Of a DNA stretch of 7,246 nucleotides, positions 1 to 5,817 are shown piece by piece. Both the position numbers and the translations under genes were made by a program. The stretch lies in assembly GCA_012510305.1 (NCBI GenBank), contig JAAZIE010000403.1, positions 1-7,246 of the forward strand, written 5' to 3'. The first letter of the stretch is position 1, and each line of letters starts with the position of its first letter. Source of the stretch: Bacillota bacterium (lineage in GTDB: Bacteria > Bacillota > Dethiobacteria > DTU022). A model generated the notes under the pieces. That model saw nothing but the letters and a program-made list of their open reading frames with translations. It was not told the DNA's origin and did not search any database.

Positions 1-253
1 ATATTTTCCGGAATACGTGAACTGGACGCCCGACTTGATCTGTGCAGGCCATGTTCACGGCGGCGTGGTGAGGCTGCCCTTTTTGGGCGGGATCCTTTCA
101 CCCGATATCACCTTTTTCCCACCTTATTCTGCAGGCCTGTACCGCTCCGGCGGGAGCACCATGCACGTCAGCCGCGGCCTGGGCAACTCGGTAATCCCTT
201 TTCGTATTTTTAACCGTCCCGATCTCTCCCTGATCGTGCTGGAGCCGCGCTGA
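1..253 (+). CDS. Metallophosphoesterase, C-terminal fragment (5' truncated by window edge)
   Basis: Only the last 84 or so residues are present; the reading frame is open from base 2, so the gene begins upstream of the window. The GTG at 17 is an internal valine codon, not a start. The decisive motif is AGHVHGG (bases 47-67), the last metal-binding block (GHxHGG) of calcineurin-like metallophosphoesterases, in which the histidines bind the dinuclear metal centre. It is followed by a proline/glycine-rich segment (PFLGGILSP...PPYSAGLY) and a closing block (VSRGLGNSVIPFRIFNRPDLSLIVL) like that of YkuE/YaeI-type phosphoesterases, some of which act on lipid or cell-envelope phosphoesters. The substrate cannot be told from this fragment, and any signal or membrane segment would lie outside the window. 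The next gene on the same strand starts 103 bases later; co-transcription is possible but not shown. Confidence 0.85.
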   Translation, partial: YFPEYVNWTPDLICAGHVHGGVVRLPFLGGILSPDITFFPPYSAGLYRSGGSTMHVSRGLGNSVIPFRIFNRPDLSLIVLEPR

Positions 254-329
254 AACGCATAAAACATCGGTAAAATCTTGCAGGGATTAAGCGCCCGGCG
301 GAGTATGATCTTAGAAACAAATCTGTTTG

Positions 330-350
330 GGCCGAATAGGCCGGGGGTGA
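330..350 (+). promoter_or_regulatory. Ribosome binding site of the MetE-like gene with adjacent small hairpin
   Basis: GGGGGTGA at 343-350 matches the anti-Shine-Dalgarno consensus GGAGGTGA at 7 of 8 positions and lies 6 bases before the GTG at 357, which decides the start. A 4-bp inverted repeat GGCC-N5-GGCC (330-342) abuts it; this stem is short and may mean nothing. Confidence 0.6.
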
Positions 351-356
351 TCGACA

Positions 357-1373
357 GTGAAACTGGAAGGGAACTGCCTGACCACCGCCATGGGGATTCT
401 GCCGCACCTGGAGGTGGAGAAAGCGCTGCAGCTTTCGCTTTCGCTCGATATCCCCTTCTGGCCGCAGCTGCCGGGAGTCAGTTTCTACGAAGATATGTAC
501 GCACAGGCTTCGGAGCATTTTCCGGGGATCGCGCTGGACCTGGAGCAGCGGGAGATCCATTTTTCACTGGAGCGCTTTCACCGGGAACTGGAGGAATATG
601 TCGCTCACTGGGAGGAGGAGCCCTATTTTCGCCTCTCGCGCAAATACAGCGCCGTGTACCACAAGTTTTTGAAAAAAGATTTGGCCGCCTATCCCTACAT
701 CCGCGGCCAGAGCATCGGCCCGGTCAGCTTCGGGATGAAGATCCAGGACCGCGAAAGACGTCCCATGATCTATTACGATGAAGTGCGCGAGATTATTTTT
801 GACTTCTTCGCCCGGAAGCTGCAGGCACAGTACAGTGAGCTGCGCGAAAAGCATCCCCGGGCCTTCGTCTGGGTCGACGAGCCGGGGCTGGAGATGCTCT
901 TCATGTCGTACACCGGCTATACCAGCGAAAAGGCTGCTGCCGATTACCGCCGTTTCCTGGAACAGTTCCCCGGCCCCAGGGGAGTGCACCTTTGCGGCAA
1001 CCCCGACTGGTCCTTCCTGCTGGGCCTGGATCTTGATATCCTTTCCTTGGATGTGCTCAGCAACGGCTATATTTTTTCGCGCTACCGGGACGAGATCAAG
1101 ACCTTCCTCGACCGGGGGGCGATCATCTCCTGGGGGATCACCCCCACGCTCACCGAAGAATATATCGCAGAAGGCCTGCAGTCGATGATCGCAAAGATCG
1201 AGGCGCTCTGGTCGCACCTGGAGCAGGGCGGCATCCCGCGCCGGCAGATCCTCGGGCAGGCCTGGTTTGCCCCGGCCCGCTGCTGCCTGATCAACCCCGA
1301 CCGGGAGACCACCGTGGAGCGCTCGTTCAAGCTGCTGAAGGAAGTAGCGGCGCACTTCAAAAAGGAACTTTAG
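357..1373 (+). CDS. MetE/UroD-like methyltransferase, single catalytic module (putative folate-independent methionine synthase relative)
   Basis: 338 residues, GTG start chosen because of the RBS at 343-350; it ends in tandem stops TAG TGA. The N-terminal block TAMGILPHLEVEKAL...IPFWPQLP is typical of a family annotated as uroporphyrinogen decarboxylase/cobalamin-independent methionine synthase-like in anaerobes. MetE-like landmarks appear in order: DEPGL (residues 174-178; compare DEPAL of MetE), HLC (211-213), ILSLDVLSN (228-236), and ARCCLINPD (307-315). In MetE the zinc ligands are His-X-Cys, a Glu and a C-terminal Cys; here H211, C213 and C309 or C310 are candidates, while the Glu position seems to be Asp (D232). 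The protein is less than half the size of MetE (about 750 residues) and lacks its N-terminal duplicated half, so it cannot use methyltetrahydrofolate in the classical way. The likely role is zinc-dependent methyl transfer to a thiol, perhaps homocysteine, with a methyl-corrinoid protein as donor; substrate and donor are inference. No corrinoid protein gene is in the window. The gene downstream is convergent. Confidence 0.75.
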   Translation: MKLEGNCLTTAMGILPHLEVEKALQLSLSLDIPFWPQLPGVSFYEDMYAQASEHFPGIALDLEQREIHFSLERFHRELEEYVAHWEEEPYFRLSRKYSAVYHKFLKKDLAAYPYIRGQSIGPVSFGMKIQDRERRPMIYYDEVREIIFDFFARKLQAQYSELREKHPRAFVWVDEPGLEMLFMSYTGYTSEKAAADYRRFLEQFPGPRGVHLCGNPDWSFLLGLDLDILSLDVLSNGYIFSRYRDEIKTFLDRGAIISWGITPTLTEEYIAEGLQSMIAKIEALWSHLEQGGIPRRQILGQAWFAPARCCLINPDRETTVERSFKLLKEVAAHFKKEL

Positions 1374-1381
1374 TGAGTCAA

Positions 1382-1400
1382 AGTCACCGTCCCCGTGACT
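1382..1400. repeat. REP-like hairpin with CACCGTCCCC core (copy 1)
   Basis: AGTCAC (1382-1387) and GTGACT (1395-1400) are perfect inverted arms around the 7-base loop CGTCCCC. It lies in the 39-base gap between the convergent MetE-like and ICMT-like genes. The word CACCGTCCCC (1385-1394) recurs exactly in a second intergenic hairpin at 3557-3578. There is no T-run on either side, so it is not a standard intrinsic terminator, though a weak bidirectional terminator role is possible. From memory, small palindromes with an ACCGTCCCC core are dispersed in many clostridial genomes; that was not checked here. Confidence 0.55.
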
Positions 1401-1412
1401 GATGCGGCCGGG

Positions 1413-2117
1413 TTACCAGATGAGGGGAAGCAGCCTGTACCTGACTTTACGCGAGTAATCGCGGTATCCGGGCAGCTGTTCCAGCAGAAACCTGTCTTCC
1501 AGGGCGGTGCGAAGGACAATAATCGCTATCGCCAGCAGAGCCGGAACCATCGCCGCCCCGGAGCCGGCGATGAGGGGGAGCGGCAGCGTGTTCATCGCCA
1601 TGCCCAGGTACCCCGGATGGCGGATATAGCGGTAAGGGCCGCTGCTCACGACAACCTGTCCGCGATCTTCTTGCAAGCGCACGGTCCCCTCAAAAAAAGG
1701 ATTTTTTAACATGGCCCAAAAAACGGTTGCCGAGGCGATTAGATAGAAAACCACACCGGCATAGATGTAGAAACCCGGCAGGAGGGGCCGGTTGAAGCGG
1801 CCGGCATCGAAACCGGCAACCGCCGGCAGGAGGACCAGGTTGGCGGCAAAAAAGAGCAGCAGAACAACTTTATCGCGGCTGTCGGTATCCTCTCCCATCT
1901 CTCCCCGGGCGGTTAACAGCCCGGGCGAGCGCCATAAAAGAAAGAGGCCGCCACCCAGCGAGAGCGACAGCGCCAGGGCATAATAGAGCCACCCCCGGGG
2001 CAGATCCAGGCGGCCCGCCGAAATAAAAAAAGAGCAGCCCGATATAATAAGCATGCGTACGGGGGAGAAAAGCGCATGTACATTTGCACAGGTTAATCGC
2101 TGACCCGATTTGGCCAT
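1413..2117 (-). CDS. ICMT/PEMT-family integral membrane methyltransferase
   Basis: 234 residues. The ATG at 2115-2117 is preceded by a perfect AGGAGG five bases upstream on the minus strand. Hydrophobic segments suggest four to six membrane passes, at about residues 18-34, 43-62, 84-101, 115-135 and 172-203. The signature lies in the C-terminal half: GPYRYIRHPGYLG (160-172), then EDRFLLEQLPGYRDYSRKVRYRLLPLIW (207-234). The RHPxY and ED...Y..Y blocks form the S-adenosylmethionine site in isoprenylcysteine carboxyl methyltransferases and the related phospholipid/NnrU-like group. Bacterial members mostly have unknown substrates; lipid, quinone-like or small-molecule methylation at the membrane is plausible, and protein isoprenylcysteine methylation is unlikely in a bacterium. 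It follows the GTPase gene after 69 bases on the same strand, so the two probably form an operon. The family call is secure, the substrate is not. Confidence 0.85.
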   Translation of the reverse strand: MAKSGQRLTCANVHALFSPVRMLIISGCSFFISAGRLDLPRGWLYYALALSLSLGGGLFLLWRSPGLLTARGEMGEDTDSRDKVVLLLFFAANLVLLPAVAGFDAGRFNRPLLPGFYIYAGVVFYLIASATVFWAMLKNPFFEGTVRLQEDRGQVVVSSGPYRYIRHPGYLGMAMNTLPLPLIAGSGAAMVPALLAIAIIVLRTALEDRFLLEQLPGYRDYSRKVRYRLLPLIW

Positions 2118-2129
2118 ATCCGCCTCCTG
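2118..2129 (-). promoter_or_regulatory. Strong ribosome binding site of the ICMT-like gene
   Basis: Read on the minus strand this is CAGGAGGCGGAT directly before ATG: a perfect AGGAGG with a 5-base spacer. It fixes the start at 2117. Confidence 0.75.
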
Positions 2130-2186
2130 AAAACCCCCTGCTCCGCCGACCAGACCCTTTGCCGGAAAATTATCCGGAAGGCTCCA

Positions 2187-3431
2187 TCATTGTGGCGCAG
2201 CCTCTTCCGACAAGAGGGGTCCGCTCTTTTTCTTTCCCTGACGGTATATTTTTTTCACTTCGCTTAACCGGCGCTCCTCGACAAAGAAAGCCGCGGCAGC
2301 CTGGCCCATCGCCCAGGTGGCTCCGGCGGCCACGGTGCCGGAGATAACGCTGCCTCCCCCGGGGAACAGCTTGACCAGCGAACGGGCAATTTCGCGCAGG
2401 GCAAAAGCGGCACCCACATTCAAGCCCAGGGCGCTCATAAATTCCTTAACGCTTTTTTGATCAAGCCGCCGCCCCGAGACATAGCCGATCCCGGCGATCA
2501 TCCCCGCCTGGATCCCGGTGATCACCGGCAGATCGGCCACGGGGATGGGCTGCGCCCCCACGGCGCCGGCCAGGGCCACGGCGGCGGCGGTGATCGCCCG
2601 GGCCAGCTTCAGCTGAACGCCCTTAATCCGGGAAATACGGGCCAGCTCCAGCTGAGCGCTGCGCGGCAGTTTTTCAGTGAGGTACTCCACCAGCCGCTCG
2701 ATATTCCAGCGCCGGCTCGCTGCGATCCGGCCTTCCGCAAAGCGCATATAAGCGCTGGTGGGGATCACGACGACGCCCTCCCCGGCCAGGGAAGAAAGCT
2801 TGTACCGCAGCTGTTCCGCAGCCTCGCGAATATGGTTTGCCTTGATTTCATCTTCATAGGGCGGCAGCACCTCCGGGGGATCAAGCTCATCGACCTGGGT
2901 CAACACCCCCACCACCGGGGCGCGGTAGCCGTGCGTTTTTTCGATCAGATCGAGGATCATCTCCAGGCTTTTCAGGTCTTCGTCAATCCGCGCGTCCACC
3001 TCTTTGGCCTTGCATAAAAAGAGAACGGCATCGGGGCTTTTTTCCGAAACCGCCGCCGCGGTTTCTCCGGGAACAGCGGCAGCGCCGGATCCCCCGGCCC
3101 CTCCGTAACCCTCCCCCAGCCCCCGGGTATCCAGGATATCCAGCTTCCCCCGCTCTCCGCTATATTCGTACCATCGGCCCTGCTCCGTTGTGCTCTTCAC
3201 TGCGCCCACTGCGGCAACTTCTGCATTAAAAATGGCATTGACCAGGCTGGACTTGCCGGCCCCTCTTCTGCCCACTACGGCTATGCGCGGCGCTCGCGCT
3301 TCCATGATCAGCTCCTCCAATTCCTTCAGCTCCCGGCCCACTTTGGTTCTCAAATTTCCCGGAACCAGGGACCAAATTCTGTCACGGTAAGGCCCGAGTA
3401 AATCTTTAACCTGGCTTCTATAGTCGGTCAT
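2187..3431 (-). CDS. Era/dynamin-like GTPase with DUF697-type C-terminal domain
   Basis: 414 residues, ATG at 3429-3431 with AAGGGG (minus strand, 3440-3445) eight bases upstream. Domains in order: a short helical N-terminus (1-45); a P-loop GTPase domain with G1 GRRGAGKSS (54-62), G2 candidate threonines T81/T82, G3 DTRGL (101-105), G4 TQVD (178-181) in place of NKxD, and a G5-like TSA (225-227); then a C-terminal half (about 270-395) with several hydrophobic helices (277-295, 299-320, 338-353, 361-383) that resembles the DUF697 region of YcjF-type proteins. A Gly/Ala-rich insert (106-128) sits just after G3 in the switch II region. Such proteins are thought to attach to membranes through the C-terminal helices and act as nucleotide switches; the biological task is unknown. 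It heads a minus-strand pair with the membrane methyltransferase, which would fit a shared membrane-related role (inference). GTPase identity is firm; DUF697 membership rests on resemblance only. Confidence 0.85.
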   Translation of the reverse strand: MTDYRSQVKDLLGPYRDRIWSLVPGNLRTKVGRELKELEELIMEARAPRIAVVGRRGAGKSSLVNAIFNAEVAAVGAVKSTTEQGRWYEYSGERGKLDILDTRGLGEGYGGAGGSGAAAVPGETAAAVSEKSPDAVLFLCKAKEVDARIDEDLKSLEMILDLIEKTHGYRAPVVGVLTQVDELDPPEVLPPYEDEIKANHIREAAEQLRYKLSSLAGEGVVVIPTSAYMRFAEGRIAASRRWNIERLVEYLTEKLPRSAQLELARISRIKGVQLKLARAITAAAVALAGAVGAQPIPVADLPVITGIQAGMIAGIGYVSGRRLDQKSVKEFMSALGLNVGAAFALREIARSLVKLFPGGGSVISGTVAAGATWAMGQAAAAFFVEERRLSEVKKIYRQGKKKSGPLLSEEAAPQ

Positions 3432-3471
3432 CTCTTATTCCCCTTAAACAGTTTTTCCACCTGCCCTGATC

Positions 3472-3483
3472 GTTAAATTCAAC
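3472..3483. promoter_or_regulatory. Imperfect palindrome GTTAAATTCAAC, possible operator
   Basis: GTT/AAC outer arms with an AT-rich centre; only one symmetric pair of positions breaks the dyad. It lies 41 bases upstream of the GTPase start, where a repressor or activator could act. No known regulator is assigned. Confidence 0.25.
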
Positions 3484-3511
3484 AGCTGCGCTTTGTTTTC
3501 CTTCAGTGAGC

Positions 3512-3525
3512 CCCGGTAAACCGGG
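3512..3525. promoter_or_regulatory. Perfect-armed palindrome CCCGGT-AA-ACCGGG
   Basis: Two perfect 6-base arms separated by AA; as RNA it would fold as a 5-bp GC stem with a TAAA loop. There is no T-run after it on either strand, so it is better seen as a protein-binding dyad or a short structured leader than as a terminator. It lies about 110 bases upstream of ddh and 81 bases upstream of the GTPase gene. Confidence 0.35.
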
Positions 3526-3556
3526 CCGCGCTTCCGGAACGCTGCAAAGATTTTTC

Positions 3557-3578
3557 ATGCCACCGTCCCCAGGGGCAT
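3557..3578. repeat. REP-like hairpin with CACCGTCCCC core (copy 2)
   Basis: ATGCC (3557-3561) and GGCAT (3574-3578) form 5-bp arms around a loop that contains the exact word CACCGTCCCC (3561-3570) also found at 1385-1394. The arms differ from those of copy 1 but are self-complementary in both, which points to compensatory change around a fixed loop sequence. It is intergenic, 56 bases before ddh. Confidence 0.5.
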
Positions 3579-3633
3579 ATTTAATAGATGAGACAGCTTT
3601 AACAGCATCTTTTCAGGGCCGGGGTGGGCTGCC

Positions 3634-4524
3634 ATGGGAAAAACAAGAGTGTGCGTGGTCGGCTACGGCAACGTGGGCCGCGAGGCGGTGGTGTGCATTG
3701 AGCGGGCTCCCGATCTGGAGTTGGCCGGTGTGGTCAGGCGGGCCCTTTGCGGGATCCCTCCCGGGGTACCGGCGGCCACACGCGTGGAGGAGCTCGGCCC
3801 GGTCGACGCAGCCCTCCTGGCGATCCCCTCCCGCTTGATCCCGGCGTCAGCCCCCTCTTATCTTCAGCGGGGGATCAACACGGTGGATGGGTACGACATC
3901 CATGGCCGGGCGATGCTCTCGTTACGAAATGATTTGGCGAACCATGCCCGCCAAAGCGGGCGGGTAGCGATAACCGGCGCCGGATGGGATCCGGGTACCG
4001 ACTCCATCATCCGGATGCTTTTTAGCGTCATCGCTCCGGGAGGGCTCACCTTTACCGATTTCGGCCCGGGTATGAGCATGGGCCACAGCACGGCGGCGAG
4101 CGCGATCGAGGGGGTTAAAAAAGCTCTTTCCATAACCCTGCCCCTGGGCTACGGGAGGCACCGGCGCCATGTTTACGTAGAGCTCGAGCAGGGCGCCGAT
4201 CTGGCAGAGGTTGCCGGGAATATCAGAAGAGATCCCTATTTTAAGGCGGACCGGACGGAGATATTTGCAGTTGACGATGCGGCATGGCTTAAAGTTGCCG
4301 CACATGGCGTGCGCATAACGCGCCTGGGGGTCTCGGGCACCGCTCAGAACCAGCTGCTCGAGCTAAAAATGAGGCTGACCAACCCCGCCGCCACCGCCCA
4401 GATCATGGTGGCCGCCGCCCGTGCCGCCGCCCGCCTTGAACCCGGTTGCTATGTTCTGGGCGAGATTCCGCCCATCGACCTGCTGCCTTCAAGCCGTGAA
4501 GAGAACATCAAAAAGCTCGTTTGA
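3634..4524 (+). CDS. ddh: meso-Diaminopimelate D-dehydrogenase, short (type II, Symbiobacterium-like)
   Basis: 296 residues; ATG at 3634 preceded by GGGGTGGG (3621-3628), with an in-frame TGA upstream at 3589. Catalyses reversible NADPH-dependent reductive amination of tetrahydrodipicolinate to meso-2,6-diaminopimelate (EC 1.4.1.16), the one-step branch of lysine and peptidoglycan precursor synthesis; cytosolic dimer in known members. Seen in the sequence: Rossmann motif VVGYGNVGR (8-16), VVRR (33-36) suited to the NADP 2'-phosphate, NTVDGYDIH (82-90), AGWDPGTDSIIR (116-127), FGPGMSMGHSTAA (143-155), and the C-terminal NPAATAQIMVAAARAAARLEPGCYVLGEIPPIDLLP (250-285). These blocks and the length fit the Symbiobacterium thermophilum enzyme (about 299 residues) better than the Corynebacterium type (about 320). 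Members of the short group are noted for activity on other D-amino/2-keto acids, so a catabolic or D-amino-acid role is possible. No other lysine pathway gene is in the window; the gene seems to be monocistronic. Confidence 0.93.
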   Translation: MGKTRVCVVGYGNVGREAVVCIERAPDLELAGVVRRALCGIPPGVPAATRVEELGPVDAALLAIPSRLIPASAPSYLQRGINTVDGYDIHGRAMLSLRNDLANHARQSGRVAITGAGWDPGTDSIIRMLFSVIAPGGLTFTDFGPGMSMGHSTAASAIEGVKKALSITLPLGYGRHRRHVYVELEQGADLAEVAGNIRRDPYFKADRTEIFAVDDAAWLKVAAHGVRITRLGVSGTAQNQLLELKMRLTNPAATAQIMVAAARAAARLEPGCYVLGEIPPIDLLPSSREENIKKLV

Positions 4525-4640
4525 AGAGGCGCAAGCCGCACTGATACCCCCTGAGCAGCTGCTGCGAATATTTGGACCCCGCCTTATTCTTCCACCCATC
4601 TGCGGGCTACCTCTCCGGCTGAAGCACCCCGGCGGAGACA

Positions 4641-4660
4641 ATGTACACAAATTTATACAT
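4641..4660. promoter_or_regulatory. Upstream operator-like site ATGTA-N10-TACAT
   Basis: Inverted half-sites ATGTA (4641-4645) and TACAT (4656-4660) flank an AT-rich core. It shares the octamer TACATAAA (4656-4663) with the palindrome at 4791-4808, and the centres of the two sites are 149 bases apart. This could be a second binding site for the same regulator, allowing looping; the half-site spacing differs, so the match is suggestive only. Confidence 0.35.
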
Positions 4661-4751
4661 AAATTACGGACTTTCCACGGTATCAGCGCTCCAGAATAGC
4701 ATCCAGGCTGCCGTTAATGAGCCGGTAAACCCCATCATCTGCAAAAATAGG

Positions 4752-4780
4752 TGGACAAGGGGCCGAAGCTGTTTTATAAT
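4752..4780 (+). promoter_or_regulatory. Sigma-A-type promoter of the yhfZ-like/oxidoreductase operon
   Basis: TGGACA (4752-4757; 5 of 6 to TTGACA), a 17-base spacer, and a perfect TATAAT (4775-4780). Predicted transcription start is near 4787. This is the best promoter in the window and makes the in-frame GTG at 4751 impossible as the working start, since it would lie upstream of the transcript. Confidence 0.75.
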
Positions 4781-4790
4781 AAGGTGAAAG

Positions 4791-4808
4791 TACATAAAAG
4801 TGTATGTA
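4791..4808. promoter_or_regulatory. Operator-like palindrome TACATA-N6-TATGTA over the transcription start
   Basis: Perfect 6-base inverted arms spaced by six bases, starting 10 bases after the -10 box, so at about +4 to +21 of the predicted transcript and 14 bases before the ATG. The position and symmetry are those of a repressor operator for a dimeric winged-helix protein. The encoded YhfZ-like regulator is the obvious candidate (autoregulation, inference). Confidence 0.6.
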
Positions 4809-4822
4809 AAGCGGGGTCACTG

Positions 4823-5788
4823 ATGGAGAATCCCGGATACAGCAAAAACTGGCTGGTCACCACCGGCATCGCCCGCGGGCTCCTGGGAACCGAACCCGGG
4901 GACCGTCTTCCGACGATAAAGGAGTATTCCTCCATTTTTGCCTGTTCCCGCGGGGTGATTCAAAACGCGCTGGCGGCCCTGCAAGCCACCGGAGCGGTGA
5001 ACCTGGATATCCAGGGGAAAAAAGGCACCTTTCTAAAAACCAAGGATGAAGAGAGGCTTTTTGAAAACGCCGGCCTCAAATTTATCACCGGCTCCATGCC
5101 CGCACCGCTGAACAACTACCTGGCGGGGCTGGCCAGCGGCATTTGCCAGGCCATGGGACAGTGCCCGGTACCCTTTACCTTTGCCTTTGTTCAGGGAGGC
5201 AAAAACAGGGTCGAAGCTTTAAGCCGAACCGTATATGATTTTGTAGTGGTGACCAGGAGCACGGCTGAAAAGTTTATCGCCGCCAATCGCAACCTTGAAA
5301 TCGCCTTCTCCCTGGATCAATCCCGGTATTCAGGGCCCTACATGCTCTATCTTAACCGTCCGCGCCTCTCCGGGATAGAGAACGGCATGAGTATAGCCGC
5401 CGATCCGTCCAGCACCGACCAGTGGGAGCTGACCGAAGACTTATGCGCGGGTAAAGATGTGAACATAATCAAATATCCCTATCTCTCCGCCTCTATCGCT
5501 TTTTTATCCGGCGAGGTGGACGGCGTGGTCTACCGCGGCAACCTGGACGTGATCTTAAATGATCTCTACTCCCTGCCCTTTACCATGGAAAAGCGGATCA
5601 CACATGAAGAGGTTAGCGTTATCTCCATCAGTCCGGCAAAGGCATCGGGAATGCAGCTGCCGGTGGTACTGACCAACAAAAAGAGGTACGGGATGGCCGG
5701 CGTGCTCAAGCGGTACCTGAAACCCGATATTGTCGCCCATATTCAAAGACAGGTGATCGATCTGCAGATGGCCCCTCGTTTTTTTTAG
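4823..5788 (+). CDS. yhfZ: YhfZ-family winged-helix transcriptional regulator
   Basis: 321 residues from the ATG at 4823. A longer reading from GTG 4751 is rejected because it overlaps the promoter and operator; GGGGT at 4813-4817 is a modest RBS. The N-terminus (about 10-73) is a GntR-like helix-turn-helix with wing: LVTTGIARGLLG, GDRLPTIKEYSSIFACSRGVIQNALAALQATGAV, then GKKGTFL. This layout matches remembered E. coli YhfZ (LARYLLG...NRLKTIDELA...QAALKTLESSGAI...GRNGSYL) closely. The C-terminal part (about 90-321) resembles the YhfZ ligand-binding domain, a periplasmic-binding-protein-like fold: MPAPLNNYLAGLASGI, RVEALSRTVYDFVVVTRSTAE, and GEVDGVVYRGN. The family regulates the poorly understood yhf operon in enterobacteria; the effector is unknown. 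Here no yhf enzyme gene is seen; instead the next gene, 41 bases on, encodes an FAD oxidoreductase, which is probably its target. It ends in a run of Phe codons before TAG. Confidence 0.85.
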   Translation: MENPGYSKNWLVTTGIARGLLGTEPGDRLPTIKEYSSIFACSRGVIQNALAALQATGAVNLDIQGKKGTFLKTKDEERLFENAGLKFITGSMPAPLNNYLAGLASGICQAMGQCPVPFTFAFVQGGKNRVEALSRTVYDFVVVTRSTAEKFIAANRNLEIAFSLDQSRYSGPYMLYLNRPRLSGIENGMSIAADPSSTDQWELTEDLCAGKDVNIIKYPYLSASIAFLSGEVDGVVYRGNLDVILNDLYSLPFTMEKRITHEEVSVISISPAKASGMQLPVVLTNKKRYGMAGVLKRYLKPDIVAHIQRQVIDLQMAPRFF

Positions 5789-5817
5789 GACCCGGTGTGC
5801 TGAAAATCTCAAGCAAA

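Larger units (their letters stand above)
3432..3633. other. Divergent intergenic region between the GTPase gene and ddh
   Basis: 202 bases that must hold the start signals of both flanking transcripts. It contains three separate palindromic elements (3472-3483, 3512-3525, 3557-3578) listed on their own. An AT-rich patch, TATTTAAT at 3578-3585, could be a -10 region for ddh, but no acceptable -35 element lies 16-18 bases before it, so no promoter is called. Confidence 0.5.
4525..4822. other. 298-base non-coding stretch between ddh and the yhfZ-like gene
   Basis: The first about 115 bases are GC-rich with a weak inverted repeat CTCCG/CGGAG (4613-4617 and 4633-4637) and no T-run, so no terminator for ddh can be called. 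From 4640 it turns AT-rich (operator-like site at 4641-4660). The end holds the sigma-A promoter (4752-4780) and palindrome (4791-4808). On the minus strand, 4683-4745 is open and reads as a protein-like tail ending in TGA; see findings. Confidence 0.55.

Noticed and set aside
278..309. Promoter-like TTGCAG ... TATGAT before the MetE-like gene
   Set aside because: The spacer is 20 bases, too long for sigma-A, and no better -35 lies at 16-18 bases.
315..328. Small inverted repeat AAACA-N4-TGTTT before the MetE-like gene
   Set aside because: Five-base AT-rich arms are expected by chance, and no supporting promoter is near.
278..781. Plus-strand open frame overlapping the start of the MetE-like gene
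   Set aside because: Different frame from the conserved protein; low-complexity Gly/Ala/Arg-rich translation without family features.
564..1355. Long minus-strand open frame (263 codons) opposite the MetE-like gene
   Set aside because: Antisense shadow of a clear gene; the translation has no recognisable motif and no suitable start signals. High GC makes such frames common.
2162..2177. Inverted repeat CCGGA-N6-TCCGG between the GTPase and ICMT-like genes
   Set aside because: Only 5 bp and no T-run; unlikely to be a terminator inside a probable operon.
4613..4637. CTCCG/CGGAG inverted repeat after ddh as a terminator
   Set aside because: Short stem with a 15-base loop and no T-run following.
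4421..4699. 92-codon plus-strand frame starting inside ddh and covering the gap
   Set aside because: No RBS, overlaps the conserved C-terminus of ddh out of frame, and the gap portion has no protein-like motif.
4751..4822. 24-residue N-terminal extension of the yhfZ-like gene from GTG 4751
   Set aside because: It would overlap the -35, -10 and operator sequences; family members start close to the helix-turn-helix as the ATG at 4823 does.
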